Source: an uncultured Alphaproteobacteria bacterium
GTDB taxonomy: Bacteria; Pseudomonadota; Alphaproteobacteria; HIMB59; GCA-002718135
DNA length: 32,515 nucleotides
Assembly: GCA_902577945.1 (NCBI GenBank)
Contig: CACHBB010000012.1
Span: 1 to 32,515 of the forward strand
Reading direction: 5' to 3'
The translations under genes were made by a program, and so were the position numbers. The stretch's first letter is position 1. Every line of letters begins with the position of its first letter. Positions 1 to 8,328 of this stretch are shown here, piece after piece. The notes under the pieces are model-generated. The model did not search any database, had not been told where the DNA came from, and worked only from the letters and a program-made list of their open reading frames with translations.

Positions 1-592
1 TTCCAAGACGTTGAACTTTTTTTATAGTTTTAAGAACTTCCATTTGTTGTTTTTGTCCCAAAGCAGAAGTTGGTTCATCAAGTATTAATATTTTTGCACC
101 AAAATAAATTGCTCTAGCAATTGCTAAAGTCTGTCTTTGCCCGCCCGACATAGTTCCAACTTTTTGATTGGGGTCAGCTATATTAATTCCAATTTTAGAC
201 ATTTCTTCAATTGTAATTTGATGCATTGCATCCATTTGCATTAAACCAAACGGGCCAGGACCTTTTTTTAATTCCCTTCCTAAAAAGAAATTTAAAGTCA
301 CAGAAGTTAAATTATTAAGGGCAAGATCTTGATAGACAGTACCAATCCCTGCATCAGAAGCTTGTCTAGGGGATGCAAATTTTACAATTTCGCCATCAAC
401 TTTTATTTCACCTTTTGTTGCTGGATGAACTCCAGATAAAACTTTAATTAGTGTTGATTTACCAGCACCATTGTCACCTAAAAGAGCATGAACCTCACCA
501 GGATACACATCAAGTGATACGCCATTCAGAGCTGTGAAACTTCCAAATTTTTTTACTAAATCTTTTATTTCAATAAGTGGTTTTTTATCCAT
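1..592 (-). CDS. Ribose-type sugar ABC transporter ATP-binding protein (3' part outside window)
   Basis: This is the ATPase of a monosaccharide importer and would power the permease encoded just upstream. Reading the minus strand from ATG at 592 gives about 197 codons before the window edge. Visible are Walker A (GDNGAGKST), the Q-loop (VYQD), the signature MSGGQRQ, and Walker B ending LDEPTSALG. The start is fixed by a one-base TAATG overlap with the stop of the permease gene, which implies translational coupling. Because the C-terminal part is missing, it cannot be decided whether this is a single-domain ATPase of FrcA type (about 250 residues) or a double-domain RbsA type (about 500). The family call is firm; the sugar is unknown. 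Confidence 0.9.
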   Translation of the reverse strand, partial: MDKKPLIEIKDLVKKFGSFTALNGVSLDVYPGEVHALLGDNGAGKSTLIKVLSGVHPATKGEIKVDGEIVKFASPRQASDAGIGTVYQDLALNNLTSVTLNFFLGRELKKGPGPFGLMQMDAMHQITIEEMSKIGINIADPNQKVGTMSGGQRQTLAIARAIYFGAKILILDEPTSALGQKQQMEVLKTIKKVQRLG

Positions 593-2184
593 TAAATACT
601 TCCCATTATCCTTCTTCTAATATTTTCATTTGTAAGTGCAGCGGTAACCAAAACAGCACCTAAAAATACTCTGTAAAAAGACCCATCAACACCAGGTATG
701 TAAAAAAAAGCTTCTTTGGCAATTCCAAATATAACTGCACCTAGCATAATACCCAATATTGAACCAAAACCACCAGTAAGTACAACACCGCCTATTACTG
801 CTGCAGCAATAGCCTCAAGTTCTTTAAGGTTACCTTTTGCTGTATCTGCTGTGTTTACCTCAAAGACCTGACAGGCTGCAAACATGGTAGCACAAAAAGC
901 CGTAAACATAAATAAACCTATTTTAACTTTGTTAGTTGGTACACCATTAGCTTGAGCTGCAGATAAGTTACCTCCGGTAGAATAAATCCAGTTACCAACT
1001 TGAGTCTTACTTAAAACAAAGTAGCAAATTATTGCGAGAAGCACCCAAATCATTACACAAGAATAAAAACCTGGTGCAAATTTATTTCCGAACATATTTA
1101 CATTCCAATCAGCAGTAAAATATAACCAATCAAAAACTGGTTCTAAAATATCACCACCAAAAAAGTTAGCAACTGGTCTAGCAGTAATAAAAGTATCTAT
1201 ATATGCTCTTGCTAGGTCCAATTCTGTTACAGATTTTGCAGCTACATCAGGGACTTGAATTCCCGCATCAATCTTTTTTTGTATGGCTTCAACCATTGAC
1301 TCGTTGCCAGACTTTTGAGCATTTTCCAGAGTTTTTTGCATGGTATCAACCATCTTTTGTTTCGATAATAATGTTTTAGTAAGTGCAACTTTTTCGTTAA
1401 TATAAGTTAGTTGTTCTGTAAGTTTTTCAACAGTGCTTTGTGGTGCTGTTTTTAATATTTCTATTAATTCTTCATTAGATAATGCTTTAGCAGCATCTCT
1501 TTCCATTTCACCATGTCCAGGAACATTGATAATATTTTTGATATCTGGCAAATCTGTAACCGTAGTAGAGCCAGCTGTTTGATCAGGAGCTTTATTAAAG
1601 GCTCTATAACAAACTTCTGTTAAACCTCTTAAAAAAAATAAACCACCTAAAGTAACAATAAATGAAGCAATGCCACTTTTAACAATTACATATCCTTGGA
1701 ACCATCCAAAAGATAATGTCATAACTAAAGTTATTAACAATGCCGTCAGTGGAGTAACATCCGTGATCTCAAATATTTTTAGGCCTTCAAAATGAAATCC
1801 ACCATCGAAAGAAATGTAGGGTATAACAACAGCAAACCCCCATTTTAAAATCATTGCCATTGCTCCACCAGCAAATCCAATCATTGATCCTACACTTAAA
1901 TCAAATTCACCTGCAATAATCAACATACCAGCACCAAGTGCAACAATTCCCAATTGTGAGATTACTCTAAAATTGTTTCTTATTCCAAGAGCGTTGAAAC
2001 CTTCTCCAGCAAAAGGGTTTAGTGAAAATTCTCCTTGTGGGATTGAGAAGTATCCTAACATTGCAAAAAGTAAAAGCATAACTCCAAGCGGACCAACTTC
2101 TGGTCTTGCAAATATTACGGAGTACCATCTTTTCGGTTTTAGCCTATCAGACTCTTGTCTTTTTACTTCTGTGTTTGAATTCAT
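592..2184 (-). CDS. Ribose-type sugar ABC transporter permease with large helical insertion
   Basis: This is the membrane subunit of an RbsC/FrcC-like importer, 530 residues from the chosen start against a usual 320-360. Hydrophobic helices precede and follow the family motif IAGEFDLSVGS, and the C-terminal half has the typical AAAVIGGVVLTGGFGS stretch. Between the helix ending near FLRGLTEV and the one starting near VMIWVLLAII lies a loop of roughly 170 residues (DNA about 1100-1590), rich in charged amphipathic helix; relatives have about 30 residues there. A longer frame opens at 2217, but that start lies inside a terminator-like hairpin (2195-2214), so ATG at 2184 (MNSNTEVKRQ) is preferred. 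No Shine-Dalgarno is visible. It lies between the binding protein and the ATPase. Confidence 0.9.
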   Translation of the reverse strand: MNSNTEVKRQESDRLKPKRWYSVIFARPEVGPLGVMLLLFAMLGYFSIPQGEFSLNPFAGEGFNALGIRNNFRVISQLGIVALGAGMLIIAGEFDLSVGSMIGFAGGAMAMILKWGFAVVIPYISFDGGFHFEGLKIFEITDVTPLTALLITLVMTLSFGWFQGYVIVKSGIASFIVTLGGLFFLRGLTEVCYRAFNKAPDQTAGSTTVTDLPDIKNIINVPGHGEMERDAAKALSNEELIEILKTAPQSTVEKLTEQLTYINEKVALTKTLLSKQKMVDTMQKTLENAQKSGNESMVEAIQKKIDAGIQVPDVAAKSVTELDLARAYIDTFITARPVANFFGGDILEPVFDWLYFTADWNVNMFGNKFAPGFYSCVMIWVLLAIICYFVLSKTQVGNWIYSTGGNLSAAQANGVPTNKVKIGLFMFTAFCATMFAACQVFEVNTADTAKGNLKELEAIAAAVIGGVVLTGGFGSILGIMLGAVIFGIAKEAFFYIPGVDGSFYRVFLGAVLVTAALTNENIRRRIMGSI

Positions 2185-2194
2185 ATAATAAAAA

Positions 2195-2214
2195 AAGCCG
2201 CCCAAAGGCGGCTT
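2195..2214 (-). terminator. Intercistronic hairpin with T-run (attenuator) between binding protein and permease
   Basis: The sequence forms a perfect 8-bp GC-rich stem (AAGCCGCC / GGCGGCTT) with a four-base loop, and the minus-strand transcript then has a run of T. It sits 11 bases after the binding-protein stop and 10 bases before the permease start, so it fits a partial terminator or RNA-stabilising hairpin that keeps the binding protein expressed above the membrane parts. The intrinsic-terminator architecture is clear; read-through is inferred from the operon. Confidence 0.8.
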
Positions 2215-2225
2215 CAAATTAGAAG

Positions 2226-3134
2226 TTATCTATCGATACCAGCTAATGCAGCAACTGAAGCCGCATTTGATTTATCAACAAATCCTGGTCCAGATGGAAT
2301 ATTTGCACCTGGTAATAGACCTGCACTGTTATTGTATAAATGTAATACAATAATAGGCATATAACCTTGAAGTCTTTGTTGCTGATCGATTGTAAATGCA
2401 ACTTTATCAGCAGCAATTAAGTCCATAACTCCAGGGCTTAAATCGAAACAAGAATGGTGAATACCACTCATACCAAGATCATCCATTGCTTTAGCTACAC
2501 CTTCACATACGTGAGGTCCAACAGATAGAATTGCATCAATATCTGTGTTAGCTTGTAAAGCAGCAGTAGCACGAGTTACGATAGTTGCAGGGTCAGAAGT
2601 AGTATCAACATATTCCATAGGAACTGCTTCTCCATAACCTTCACATCTATCAACTAGAGCAGTGTTGTAAGCTTCTTGGATCATACATAGACCTTTAGTA
2701 GCACCTTCAGCAGTTGCTCTTGCGCCTGCTTTTTGACCAGCAAGATATTCTGGCTGTCCAACATGCATTAACGCACCTAGAGCTGCAGAATTTTCTAAAC
2801 CAGAGTTCATAGTAATCACTGGAACACCAGCAGCAACAGCAGCTTTAATAGCTGGGCCTAATGCATCTGGATCTGGAAGTGAAATTACCATACCATCTGG
2901 TTGAGTAGCTGCAGCAGCTTGAATTGAGCTTGCCATATCAGCCATATCAGCAGATGGGTTATAAATATATTCGAAGTCAGCACCGATTGCACGAGCTGCA
3001 TCTTCTCCACCCTTTTGGACAACAGGCCAGAAAGGATCTTTACCTTCACCATGAGTTACCATAACGTATCTCTCAGCAAAAGCAGCACTTGTAGCGAAAA
3101 CAATCGCTACGATTGTCATAAGAATATTTTTCAT
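2226..3134 (-). CDS. Periplasmic sugar-binding protein, ribose/galactose type (ABC importer)
   Basis: This protein captures a sugar in the periplasm and delivers it to the permease encoded next. It has 302 residues and a clear Sec signal peptide (MKNILMTIVAIVFATSAAFA, cleavage after AFA), followed by a type I periplasmic-binding fold: a first strand YVMVTHGEGKDPFWPVV, then the pattern DGMVISLPDPDALGPAIKAA and GVPVITMNSG typical of the Peripla_BP_4 family. The start has a strong Shine-Dalgarno, AGGAGG at 3139-3144, four bases upstream. It is the first gene of the transporter operon and diverges from the TIM-barrel gene at 3330. Ligand identity cannot be read from the sequence; the nearby isomerase, kinase and transketolase genes suggest a pentose or branched sugar. 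Confidence 0.92.
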   Translation of the reverse strand: MKNILMTIVAIVFATSAAFAERYVMVTHGEGKDPFWPVVQKGGEDAARAIGADFEYIYNPSADMADMASSIQAAAATQPDGMVISLPDPDALGPAIKAAVAAGVPVITMNSGLENSAALGALMHVGQPEYLAGQKAGARATAEGATKGLCMIQEAYNTALVDRCEGYGEAVPMEYVDTTSDPATIVTRATAALQANTDIDAILSVGPHVCEGVAKAMDDLGMSGIHHSCFDLSPGVMDLIAADKVAFTIDQQQRLQGYMPIIVLHLYNNSAGLLPGANIPSGPGFVDKSNAASVAALAGIDR

Positions 3135-3142
3135 TATTCCTC

Positions 3143-3252
3143 CTAATAATTATTAGAATTTGGACAATATAACGACAAAATTTCAAATCAAGATTAAAAT
3201 TTGGACTTTTCTAATTTTGTAATAATTAATCTAGCTCTGCACTAATCTGCAC
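3143..3252. promoter_or_regulatory. Divergent control region with palindrome and direct repeats
   Basis: The gap between the binding protein (minus) and the TIM-barrel gene (plus) should hold both promoters. It contains a perfect 14-base palindrome (CTAATAATTATTAG, 3143-3156) next to the Shine-Dalgarno of the minus-strand gene, two copies of AATTTGGAC 41 bases apart (3157-3165 and 3198-3206), and two copies of TCTGCAC spaced exactly 10 bases (3236-3242 and 3246-3252). Helical spacing makes operator sites plausible, but AT-rich sequence generates such patterns by chance and no regulator gene is in view. Confidence 0.3.
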
Positions 3253-3329
3253 AAAACTATACCGAAAAAACTGAACTAATTTAGGAAAAAATTTTGATTT
3301 TAAAAAAATTAAAAGTAAGATGTGTCAAA

Positions 3330-4307
3330 ATGAAACAAAAATTTGGAGCAGGCATTTGGCATTTTGCAACATATGTTGACAGATATGCAACTGATGGATA
3401 TGGCGAACCTAGATCAGTAATAGATGCAATTGAACTTGCTGGTAAAGTAAAAGATCTTTCAGTTGTAGATATAAATTTTCCATTTTTTGGTGGCAATTTT
3501 ACTAATGAAAAAATAAAGGCCGCTCTTGATAAAGTAAATTTAGGAGTTGTTGGAATAACGCCAGAAATTTATACTAAAGAATTTAGGAAAGGGGCTTTTA
3601 CAAACCCAGATCCTGGTATTCGAAATAGAGCCCATGAATTGATAACTCAAGCATGTGAAGCTGTTAGGTTTTTTAATGCATCATATGTTAAGTTATGGCC
3701 TGGGCAGGACGGCTGGGATTATCCATTTCAAGTGGATCATGGAACGCTATGGAAAAACTCTATGGATGGTGTTGCAAGACTTGCAAGTGAAAATCCTGAT
3801 TTAAAATTCGTAATTGAGTATAAGCCGAGAGAACCAAGAGTTAAGATGAGTTATGACTCAGTAGCTAGAACTTTACTTGGGATAGAAAAAATAGGACTTC
3901 CAAATATTGGTATACTTCTAGATTTTGGTCATGCAATATACGGTGGCGAGTCAGCAGCTGACTCAGCGCAATTAGCTATAGATTATGGTCGTTTATTTGG
4001 GATGGATGTAAATGACAATTATAGATCATGGGACGACGATCTACTTGCAGGAAGTCTTCACCCAATTGAAATATTTGAGTTTTTTTACGTGCTTCAAAAA
4101 AATAAATGGGAAGGTGTTTGGCAACTTGATCAATTTCCATTTCGTGAAGATAGTGTTGAAATGGCAAATCAAGCAATAGATTTTCTTAAATCTATAAACA
4201 ATGCTTTAAATGATTTGGATGTGAAAGCTTTACAAGAGGCTCAATCGAATCATGATGCAATGAAAGCTCTAAAAATAGCACAAAAAGCCCTCTATAAAAA
4301 TTTATAA
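3330..4307 (+). CDS. Xylose isomerase-like TIM-barrel protein (sugar isomerase/epimerase family)
   Basis: The 325-residue product belongs to the AP-endonuclease-2/xylose-isomerase-like TIM-barrel family, whose members interconvert sugars or sugar phosphates using a divalent metal. Visible are the N-terminal [19 protein letters not shown], and the acidic or histidine metal-ligand positions expected at strand ends (KFVIEYKP with Glu, ILLDFGHA with Asp and His, GMDVNDN with Asp, WQLDQFP near the end). A longer frame begins with TTG at 3294, but ATG at 3330 begins the conserved domain. It diverges from the transporter at 3134 and converges with the kinase gene four bases away. Neighbours suggest it converts the imported aldose into the ketose used by the kinase; a D-apiose-isomerase-like role is one candidate, unproven. 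Confidence 0.8.
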   Translation: MKQKFGAGIWHFATYVDRYATDGYGEPRSVIDAIELAGKVKDLSVVDINFPFFGGNFTNEKIKAALDKVNLGVVGITPEIYTKEFRKGAFTNPDPGIRNRAHELITQACEAVRFFNASYVKLWPGQDGWDYPFQVDHGTLWKNSMDGVARLASENPDLKFVIEYKPREPRVKMSYDSVARTLLGIEKIGLPNIGILLDFGHAIYGGESAADSAQLAIDYGRLFGMDVNDNYRSWDDDLLAGSLHPIEIFEFFYVLQKNKWEGVWQLDQFPFREDSVEMANQAIDFLKSINNALNDLDVKALQEAQSNHDAMKALKIAQKALYKNL

Positions 4308-4311
4308 TTTA

Positions 4312-5775
4312 TTATAAATAGAAATTTTTAATAACATGTTTCCATTTTTTATAATTTGAAGGAAATTCATTTTTATTTGGCCTATAAACAGTGTAATTTG
4401 GCTTATACTTTGAAATATTTTTTAAATTTTTTTCAATATTCATACCTAATAATCCCATTAGTAAAGATCCGTAAGACGACATATCATGAAAATCAGTTAC
4501 ATAAATTTTTCTCCTTAAAGTATTGGAAAGGAATTTCATAAAGGATTTGTTGGAAACTATACCGCCATCAACAAATATATCATTGCAAATAATTTTTTTA
4601 TTAATTTCTAAATCATCAAGATAATCTTTAATCTGATACGCTATTGATTCTAAAGCTGATCGAATAATGTGATTTTTATTAACTGATGGAGTTAGACCAT
4701 AAATCATTCCCTCACTACTAGGTAACCAGTGAGGAGAACTTAACCCAACAAATGCCGGAATAAAAATTACACCATTTGAACTTTCAGTTTTAGTAAATAT
4801 ATTATTTGTCTCTTCAGGATTATTTATAAGTTGAAGGTTTGTTTTTAACCAACTAATAGTTGCTCCAGCATAATTTATTAAACATTCGTACGAGTAAGAG
4901 GGTTGTTTTTTAAAAACATAAGATAAAGTAGTTATGATATTTTTTTTATAAATATATTTCTTGCCAATATTGGTTAATATGGATGCACCAGTTCCAAGAG
5001 TGATTTTGGTATTACCTTTATTAAAACATTGATTTGCAAAAATAGATGCTTGGGAGTCCCCCATGACACCAGAAATAGGGATATCGTTTTTTAAAATTTT
5101 ATTAAAATTTGTATAGCCAAATATAGAGGAACTTTCTCTGACTTCAGGTAGTTTTTTAATTTTTAAACCAAATAAATTTACTAATTCTTCACTCCACTTT
5201 AGAGTTTTATTGTTGAAAAATAGTGTTCTAGAAGCATTAGTAATGTCAGTAGAATAAGATTTTTGTTTTGTTAGACGATAAATTAGATATGTATCCATTG
5301 TTCCAAATAAAGCTGAGCCATTTTTCAGTTTTTCTTTTAAAATTTTTTTTGTTGATAATAATTGGACTAGTTTTGGGGCAGGAAAATATGTATCAAGTGT
5401 TAGTCCAGTATCTTTTTTAATTAATTTTCTATTTGTACTAAATTTATTTATTCGATCACATATACTTTGACCTCTTCTACATTGCCACACTACTGCGTTG
5501 TGAAGAGGTTTGCCTGAGTTAGAATCAAATATAACAAAAGTTTCTCTTTGGTTAGTAATACTTAGAAATAAATTTTTATGGTTTTTAATTTTTTTTGAAA
5601 CTTTTTTTAAAAGAGATAATATATTTTTATAAATTTCTTCAGCATCATGCTCAACATAACCTAATTGTTTTTGAATTTGTTTGTGTGATTTTGATACCTT
5701 GTGCAATAATTTTAAATTCTTATTATAGATAAAAACTGTAGTAGAAGAAGTGCTTTGATCAATCGATATGTACAT
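4312..5775 (-). CDS. FGGY-family carbohydrate kinase, glycerol kinase-like
   Basis: The 487-residue kinase transfers phosphate from ATP to a polyol or ketose. It aligns by eye with glycerol kinase throughout: DQSTSSTTVF at the N terminus, SITNQRET, AVVWQCRR, the TGLTLDTYF stretch, GVMGDSQAS, GTGASILTN and a C-terminal VDGGIVSN. The glycerol-contact residues of GlpK have counterparts here (R78, E79, Y130 and the catalytic base D240), but the Gln that follows the catalytic Asp in GlpK is Ser (S241), which may mark another substrate. The gene starts immediately after the transketolase C-half stop (TAA then ATG, no gap) and is last in the frc operon. Plain glycerol or dihydroxyacetone kinase remains possible; a kinase for a short or branched ketose is favoured by context. 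Confidence 0.85.
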   Translation of the reverse strand: MYISIDQSTSSTTVFIYNKNLKLLHKVSKSHKQIQKQLGYVEHDAEEIYKNILSLLKKVSKKIKNHKNLFLSITNQRETFVIFDSNSGKPLHNAVVWQCRRGQSICDRINKFSTNRKLIKKDTGLTLDTYFPAPKLVQLLSTKKILKEKLKNGSALFGTMDTYLIYRLTKQKSYSTDITNASRTLFFNNKTLKWSEELVNLFGLKIKKLPEVRESSSIFGYTNFNKILKNDIPISGVMGDSQASIFANQCFNKGNTKITLGTGASILTNIGKKYIYKKNIITTLSYVFKKQPSYSYECLINYAGATISWLKTNLQLINNPEETNNIFTKTESSNGVIFIPAFVGLSSPHWLPSSEGMIYGLTPSVNKNHIIRSALESIAYQIKDYLDDLEINKKIICNDIFVDGGIVSNKSFMKFLSNTLRRKIYVTDFHDMSSYGSLLMGLLGMNIEKNLKNISKYKPNYTVYRPNKNEFPSNYKKWKHVIKNFYL

Positions 5776-6708
5776 TTACTTGATCATGTTTTGCGCTATT
5801 TTTGCAATTTTTTCATCTGACATATTGTAATAATCAAGAACATCTTTTTGAGAACCATTCATCATATACTCGTCTGGGAAACCTAAAATTTTAAATGGTA
5901 AATTAATATTCTTTTGAGATAAAATACTAGCGCATTTTTCACCTAACCCTCCACTTACACTATGTTCCTCAATAGTAATAATTCCTTTTACTTTTGATAT
6001 AGAATTAAGAAGAATATTTTCATCAAAAGGTTTAATGGTATGCATACTTATTAAACTACAACTAATATTTATTTTCTCTAGAAGTTCACATGCCTTAAAT
6101 GCTCTTTGAACTGTTTCTCCTGTTGAAACTATAACTAAGTCATTTCCATTTTTTATTTTTATGCCATTACCTATTTTAAAATTATGATTACCATCATGTA
6201 GTTTCATCATTGGTTTTTTACCAAATCTTATAAAAAGAGGCCTTTGGTAATTTACTGCAGATTTAATTACTTCTTTTGTCTCATAATTATCAGCAGGAAC
6301 AACAATATCGATATTGTTTATTGCACGTAATACAGCAATATCATGTATCGAGTGATGCGTTGATCCAAGTTGACCATAACTAACACCTGCACTTATTCCA
6401 ACTAAAGTAACTGGATGATCAGAGTATGCAATGTCGTTTTTTATTTGTTCCAACGATCTGGCTGTTAAAAAACTAGATGGAGATACCCCAAAAACTTTTT
6501 TGCCAACTGCTGATAAACCAGCGCATATTCCAACAAGATTTTGCTCTGCTATACCAACTTCGATAATCTGTTGAGGAAGTTCCATTCCAAAACGTGTAAG
6601 TTTACCTGAACCTCTTGAATCACTTGTAACCACTATGATATTTTTATCTTTTTTTGCTAACTCTAAAAGAGTTTCGGCAAATACTTCCAAATTAGCTCTT
6701 TCAATCAT
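5776..6708 (-). CDS. Transketolase, C-terminal subunit
   Basis: This is the second half of a two-gene transketolase, 310 residues. It carries the pyrimidine-binding domain with the conserved VGIAEQNLVG segment, whose Glu (E55) would activate the thiamine cofactor, and a C-terminal transketolase domain (LVIVSTGETVQRA, GIITIEEHSVSGGLG). It overlaps the N-half gene by eight bases, so the two are translated together and should form an alpha2beta2-type enzyme. Split transketolases are known in many bacteria and archaea; two-subunit forms also include the apulose-4-phosphate transketolase. Its place between sugar importer genes and a sugar kinase suggests a pathway-specific transketolase, not the housekeeping one. 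Confidence 0.9.
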   Translation of the reverse strand: MIERANLEVFAETLLELAKKDKNIIVVTSDSRGSGKLTRFGMELPQQIIEVGIAEQNLVGICAGLSAVGKKVFGVSPSSFLTARSLEQIKNDIAYSDHPVTLVGISAGVSYGQLGSTHHSIHDIAVLRAINNIDIVVPADNYETKEVIKSAVNYQRPLFIRFGKKPMMKLHDGNHNFKIGNGIKIKNGNDLVIVSTGETVQRAFKACELLEKINISCSLISMHTIKPFDENILLNSISKVKGIITIEEHSVSGGLGEKCASILSQKNINLPFKILGFPDEYMMNGSQKDVLDYYNMSDEKIAKIAQNMIK

Positions 6709-7534
6709 TTTCTATATTCATTTTTAATTCTTCTAATTCTTTTTTTGCTAAAATAAATTGTTCATTAGAAGGCACTTTATGATGCCACATAACTTCATTT
6801 TCCATAAAGCTTATTCCTTTGCCTTTTGTAGTATTAGCAATAATTAAATTTACTTTGTTTTTTTCAAAAGGGGTATTAGCTAATATATTATTTAATTCTT
6901 TAACAGAATTACCATCTACTTCTTTAGTTGATAAATTGAATGCATTGAACTTCTCTTTAAGTGGTTCAATAGGATTGACATCCTCTGTTTTACCAGTAAT
7001 TTGAAGTTGATTTCTATCAATAATTACTACTAAATTATCTAAAGAATATTTATTTGCTGATAACAAAGCTTCCCAAATTGAGCCTTCGCTAAGCTCTCCA
7101 TCTCCTAGAAGAGTATAGACTTTATGGTTTTGCTTATCTAATTTAAATCCTATTGCCATTCCAACAGCAACAGACAAACCATGTCCTAAAGCACCTGTAT
7201 TATGCTCAATGCCTGGTATCTTTTTCGTTGGATGTCCAATAAAGTGAGAGTCAAATTTATTTAAAGTTGATAAATCATCTTTTGAAAAAAAACCTAGATC
7301 ACATAAGACAGTATATAGAGCTTCTACAGAGTGTCCTTTACTTTGAATGAAATGATTTCTGTCATAGTTATTAAAATTTCTTGGATTTATATCAAGTATG
7401 TTATTATAAAGTACATTCAAAATATCAATACATGATAGACTGCCCGCTGTATGTCCTGCACCTCCATTAAAAATAATTTCTAAAATTGTTTTTCTGTAAT
7501 CTATAGACTTTAATTCAAGATCTTTAGTGTTCAT
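6701..7534 (-). CDS. Transketolase, N-terminal subunit
   Basis: This is the TPP-diphosphate-binding half of a split transketolase, 277 residues. Diagnostic features are GGAGHTAGSLS near residue 25, the SKGHSVEALY segment, HNTGALGHGLSVAVGMAIG, and the thiamine diphosphate motif starting GDGELSEGS and ending at the Asn of IIDRNQ. The C-terminal subunit follows with an eight-base overlap. Upstream, frcA ends 26 bases away, so the whole frc-tkt-kinase block is probably one transcript. There is no clear Shine-Dalgarno. Transfer of a two-carbon ketol unit is the family reaction; donor and acceptor cannot be read from the sequence. Confidence 0.9.
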   Translation of the reverse strand: MNTKDLELKSIDYRKTILEIIFNGGAGHTAGSLSCIDILNVLYNNILDINPRNFNNYDRNHFIQSKGHSVEALYTVLCDLGFFSKDDLSTLNKFDSHFIGHPTKKIPGIEHNTGALGHGLSVAVGMAIGFKLDKQNHKVYTLLGDGELSEGSIWEALLSANKYSLDNLVVIIDRNQLQITGKTEDVNPIEPLKEKFNAFNLSTKEVDGNSVKELNNILANTPFEKNKVNLIIANTTKGKGISFMENEVMWHHKVPSNEQFILAKKELEELKMNIEND

Positions 7535-7560
7535 AAATTTAATCTAATTTAAATTAACAA

Positions 7561-8328
7561 TTAGTTGGATGTAGGTGGTGCCTTAGCCCCAGTCATAAAT
7601 GCAACCGCATCAGACATTTCATATTTTTTTGGATTAATTACACATAACCTTGTTCCCAATCTATGAATATGAATTCTATCTGCCACTTCAAAAACGTGAG
7701 GCATATTATGGGATATCAAAATTATAGGAATACCTCTTGCCCTTACTTCACCAATTAATTCTAAAACTCTTCTACTTTCTTTTACGCCTAAAGCAGCTGT
7801 GGGCTCATCCATTATAACTACTTTTGTACCAAATGATGTTGCTCTAGCAACTGCAACACCTTGTCTTTGACCACCTGATAGCGTTTCTACTAATTGATTG
7901 ATATTTTGAATAGTAAGTAACCCTAGGTCTGATAGTCTTTTTCTTGCTTCCTCGGCCATTGCTTTTTGATCCAAAAATCGTAAAAATTTTCCAAGAAAAC
8001 CTTTTTGTCTAATTTCTCTCCCTAAAAACATATTATCAGTTATTGATAACGCAGGTGATAAAGCAAGATTTTGATATACTGTTTCTATACCTAAAGTTCT
8101 TGCCTCAATAGGTGAAGTAAACGATACTCTTTTACCATCTAAAAGAATTTCGCCACTATCTGGAATAACGGCGCCACAAAGAACTTTAATAAGTGTTGAT
8201 TTTCCTGCACCATTATCTCCAATTACACCAAGTACTTCACCTGGATAAAGTTCTAAATCAGCACTTTCTAAAGCAACGACTGTTCCATATTTTTTGGATA
8301 GACTTTTAGCAACAAGTACAGGTTCCAT
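7561..8328 (-). CDS. frcA: Fructose-type sugar ABC transporter ATP-binding protein FrcA
   Basis: This single-domain ATPase (255 residues) matches the FrcA family of the rhizobial fructose/mannose/ribose importer closely in length and motifs. It has Walker A GDNGAGKST (37-45), YQNLALSPALSITDNMFLGR, signature LSGGQRQ (150-156), Walker B VVIMDEPTAALG, the switch His in ISHNMP, and a C-terminal end reading VAFMTGAKAPP as in FrcA. The start overlaps the frcC stop by one base (TAATG). It is third in frcB-frcC-frcA, followed by the transketolase subunits. The FrcA family is confident; fructose as the true substrate is inferred. Confidence 0.9.
   Translation of the reverse strand: MEPVLVAKSLSKKYGTVVALESADLELYPGEVLGVIGDNGAGKSTLIKVLCGAVIPDSGEILLDGKRVSFTSPIEARTLGIETVYQNLALSPALSITDNMFLGREIRQKGFLGKFLRFLDQKAMAEEARKRLSDLGLLTIQNINQLVETLSGGQRQGVAVARATSFGTKVVIMDEPTAALGVKESRRVLELIGEVRARGIPIILISHNMPHVFEVADRIHIHRLGTRLCVINPKKYEMSDAVAFMTGAKAPPTSN

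Noticed and set aside
2185-2217. Upstream start at 2217 for the long permease (adds 11 residues MKPPLGGFFYY)
   Set aside because: These codons are the terminator-like hairpin itself and its T-run; the family-like protein starts at ATG 2184.
5776-7534. Split transketolase as a frameshifted single gene
   Set aside because: Both halves have proper starts and stops with an eight-base overlap and end at the usual domain border; two-subunit transketolases are well known.
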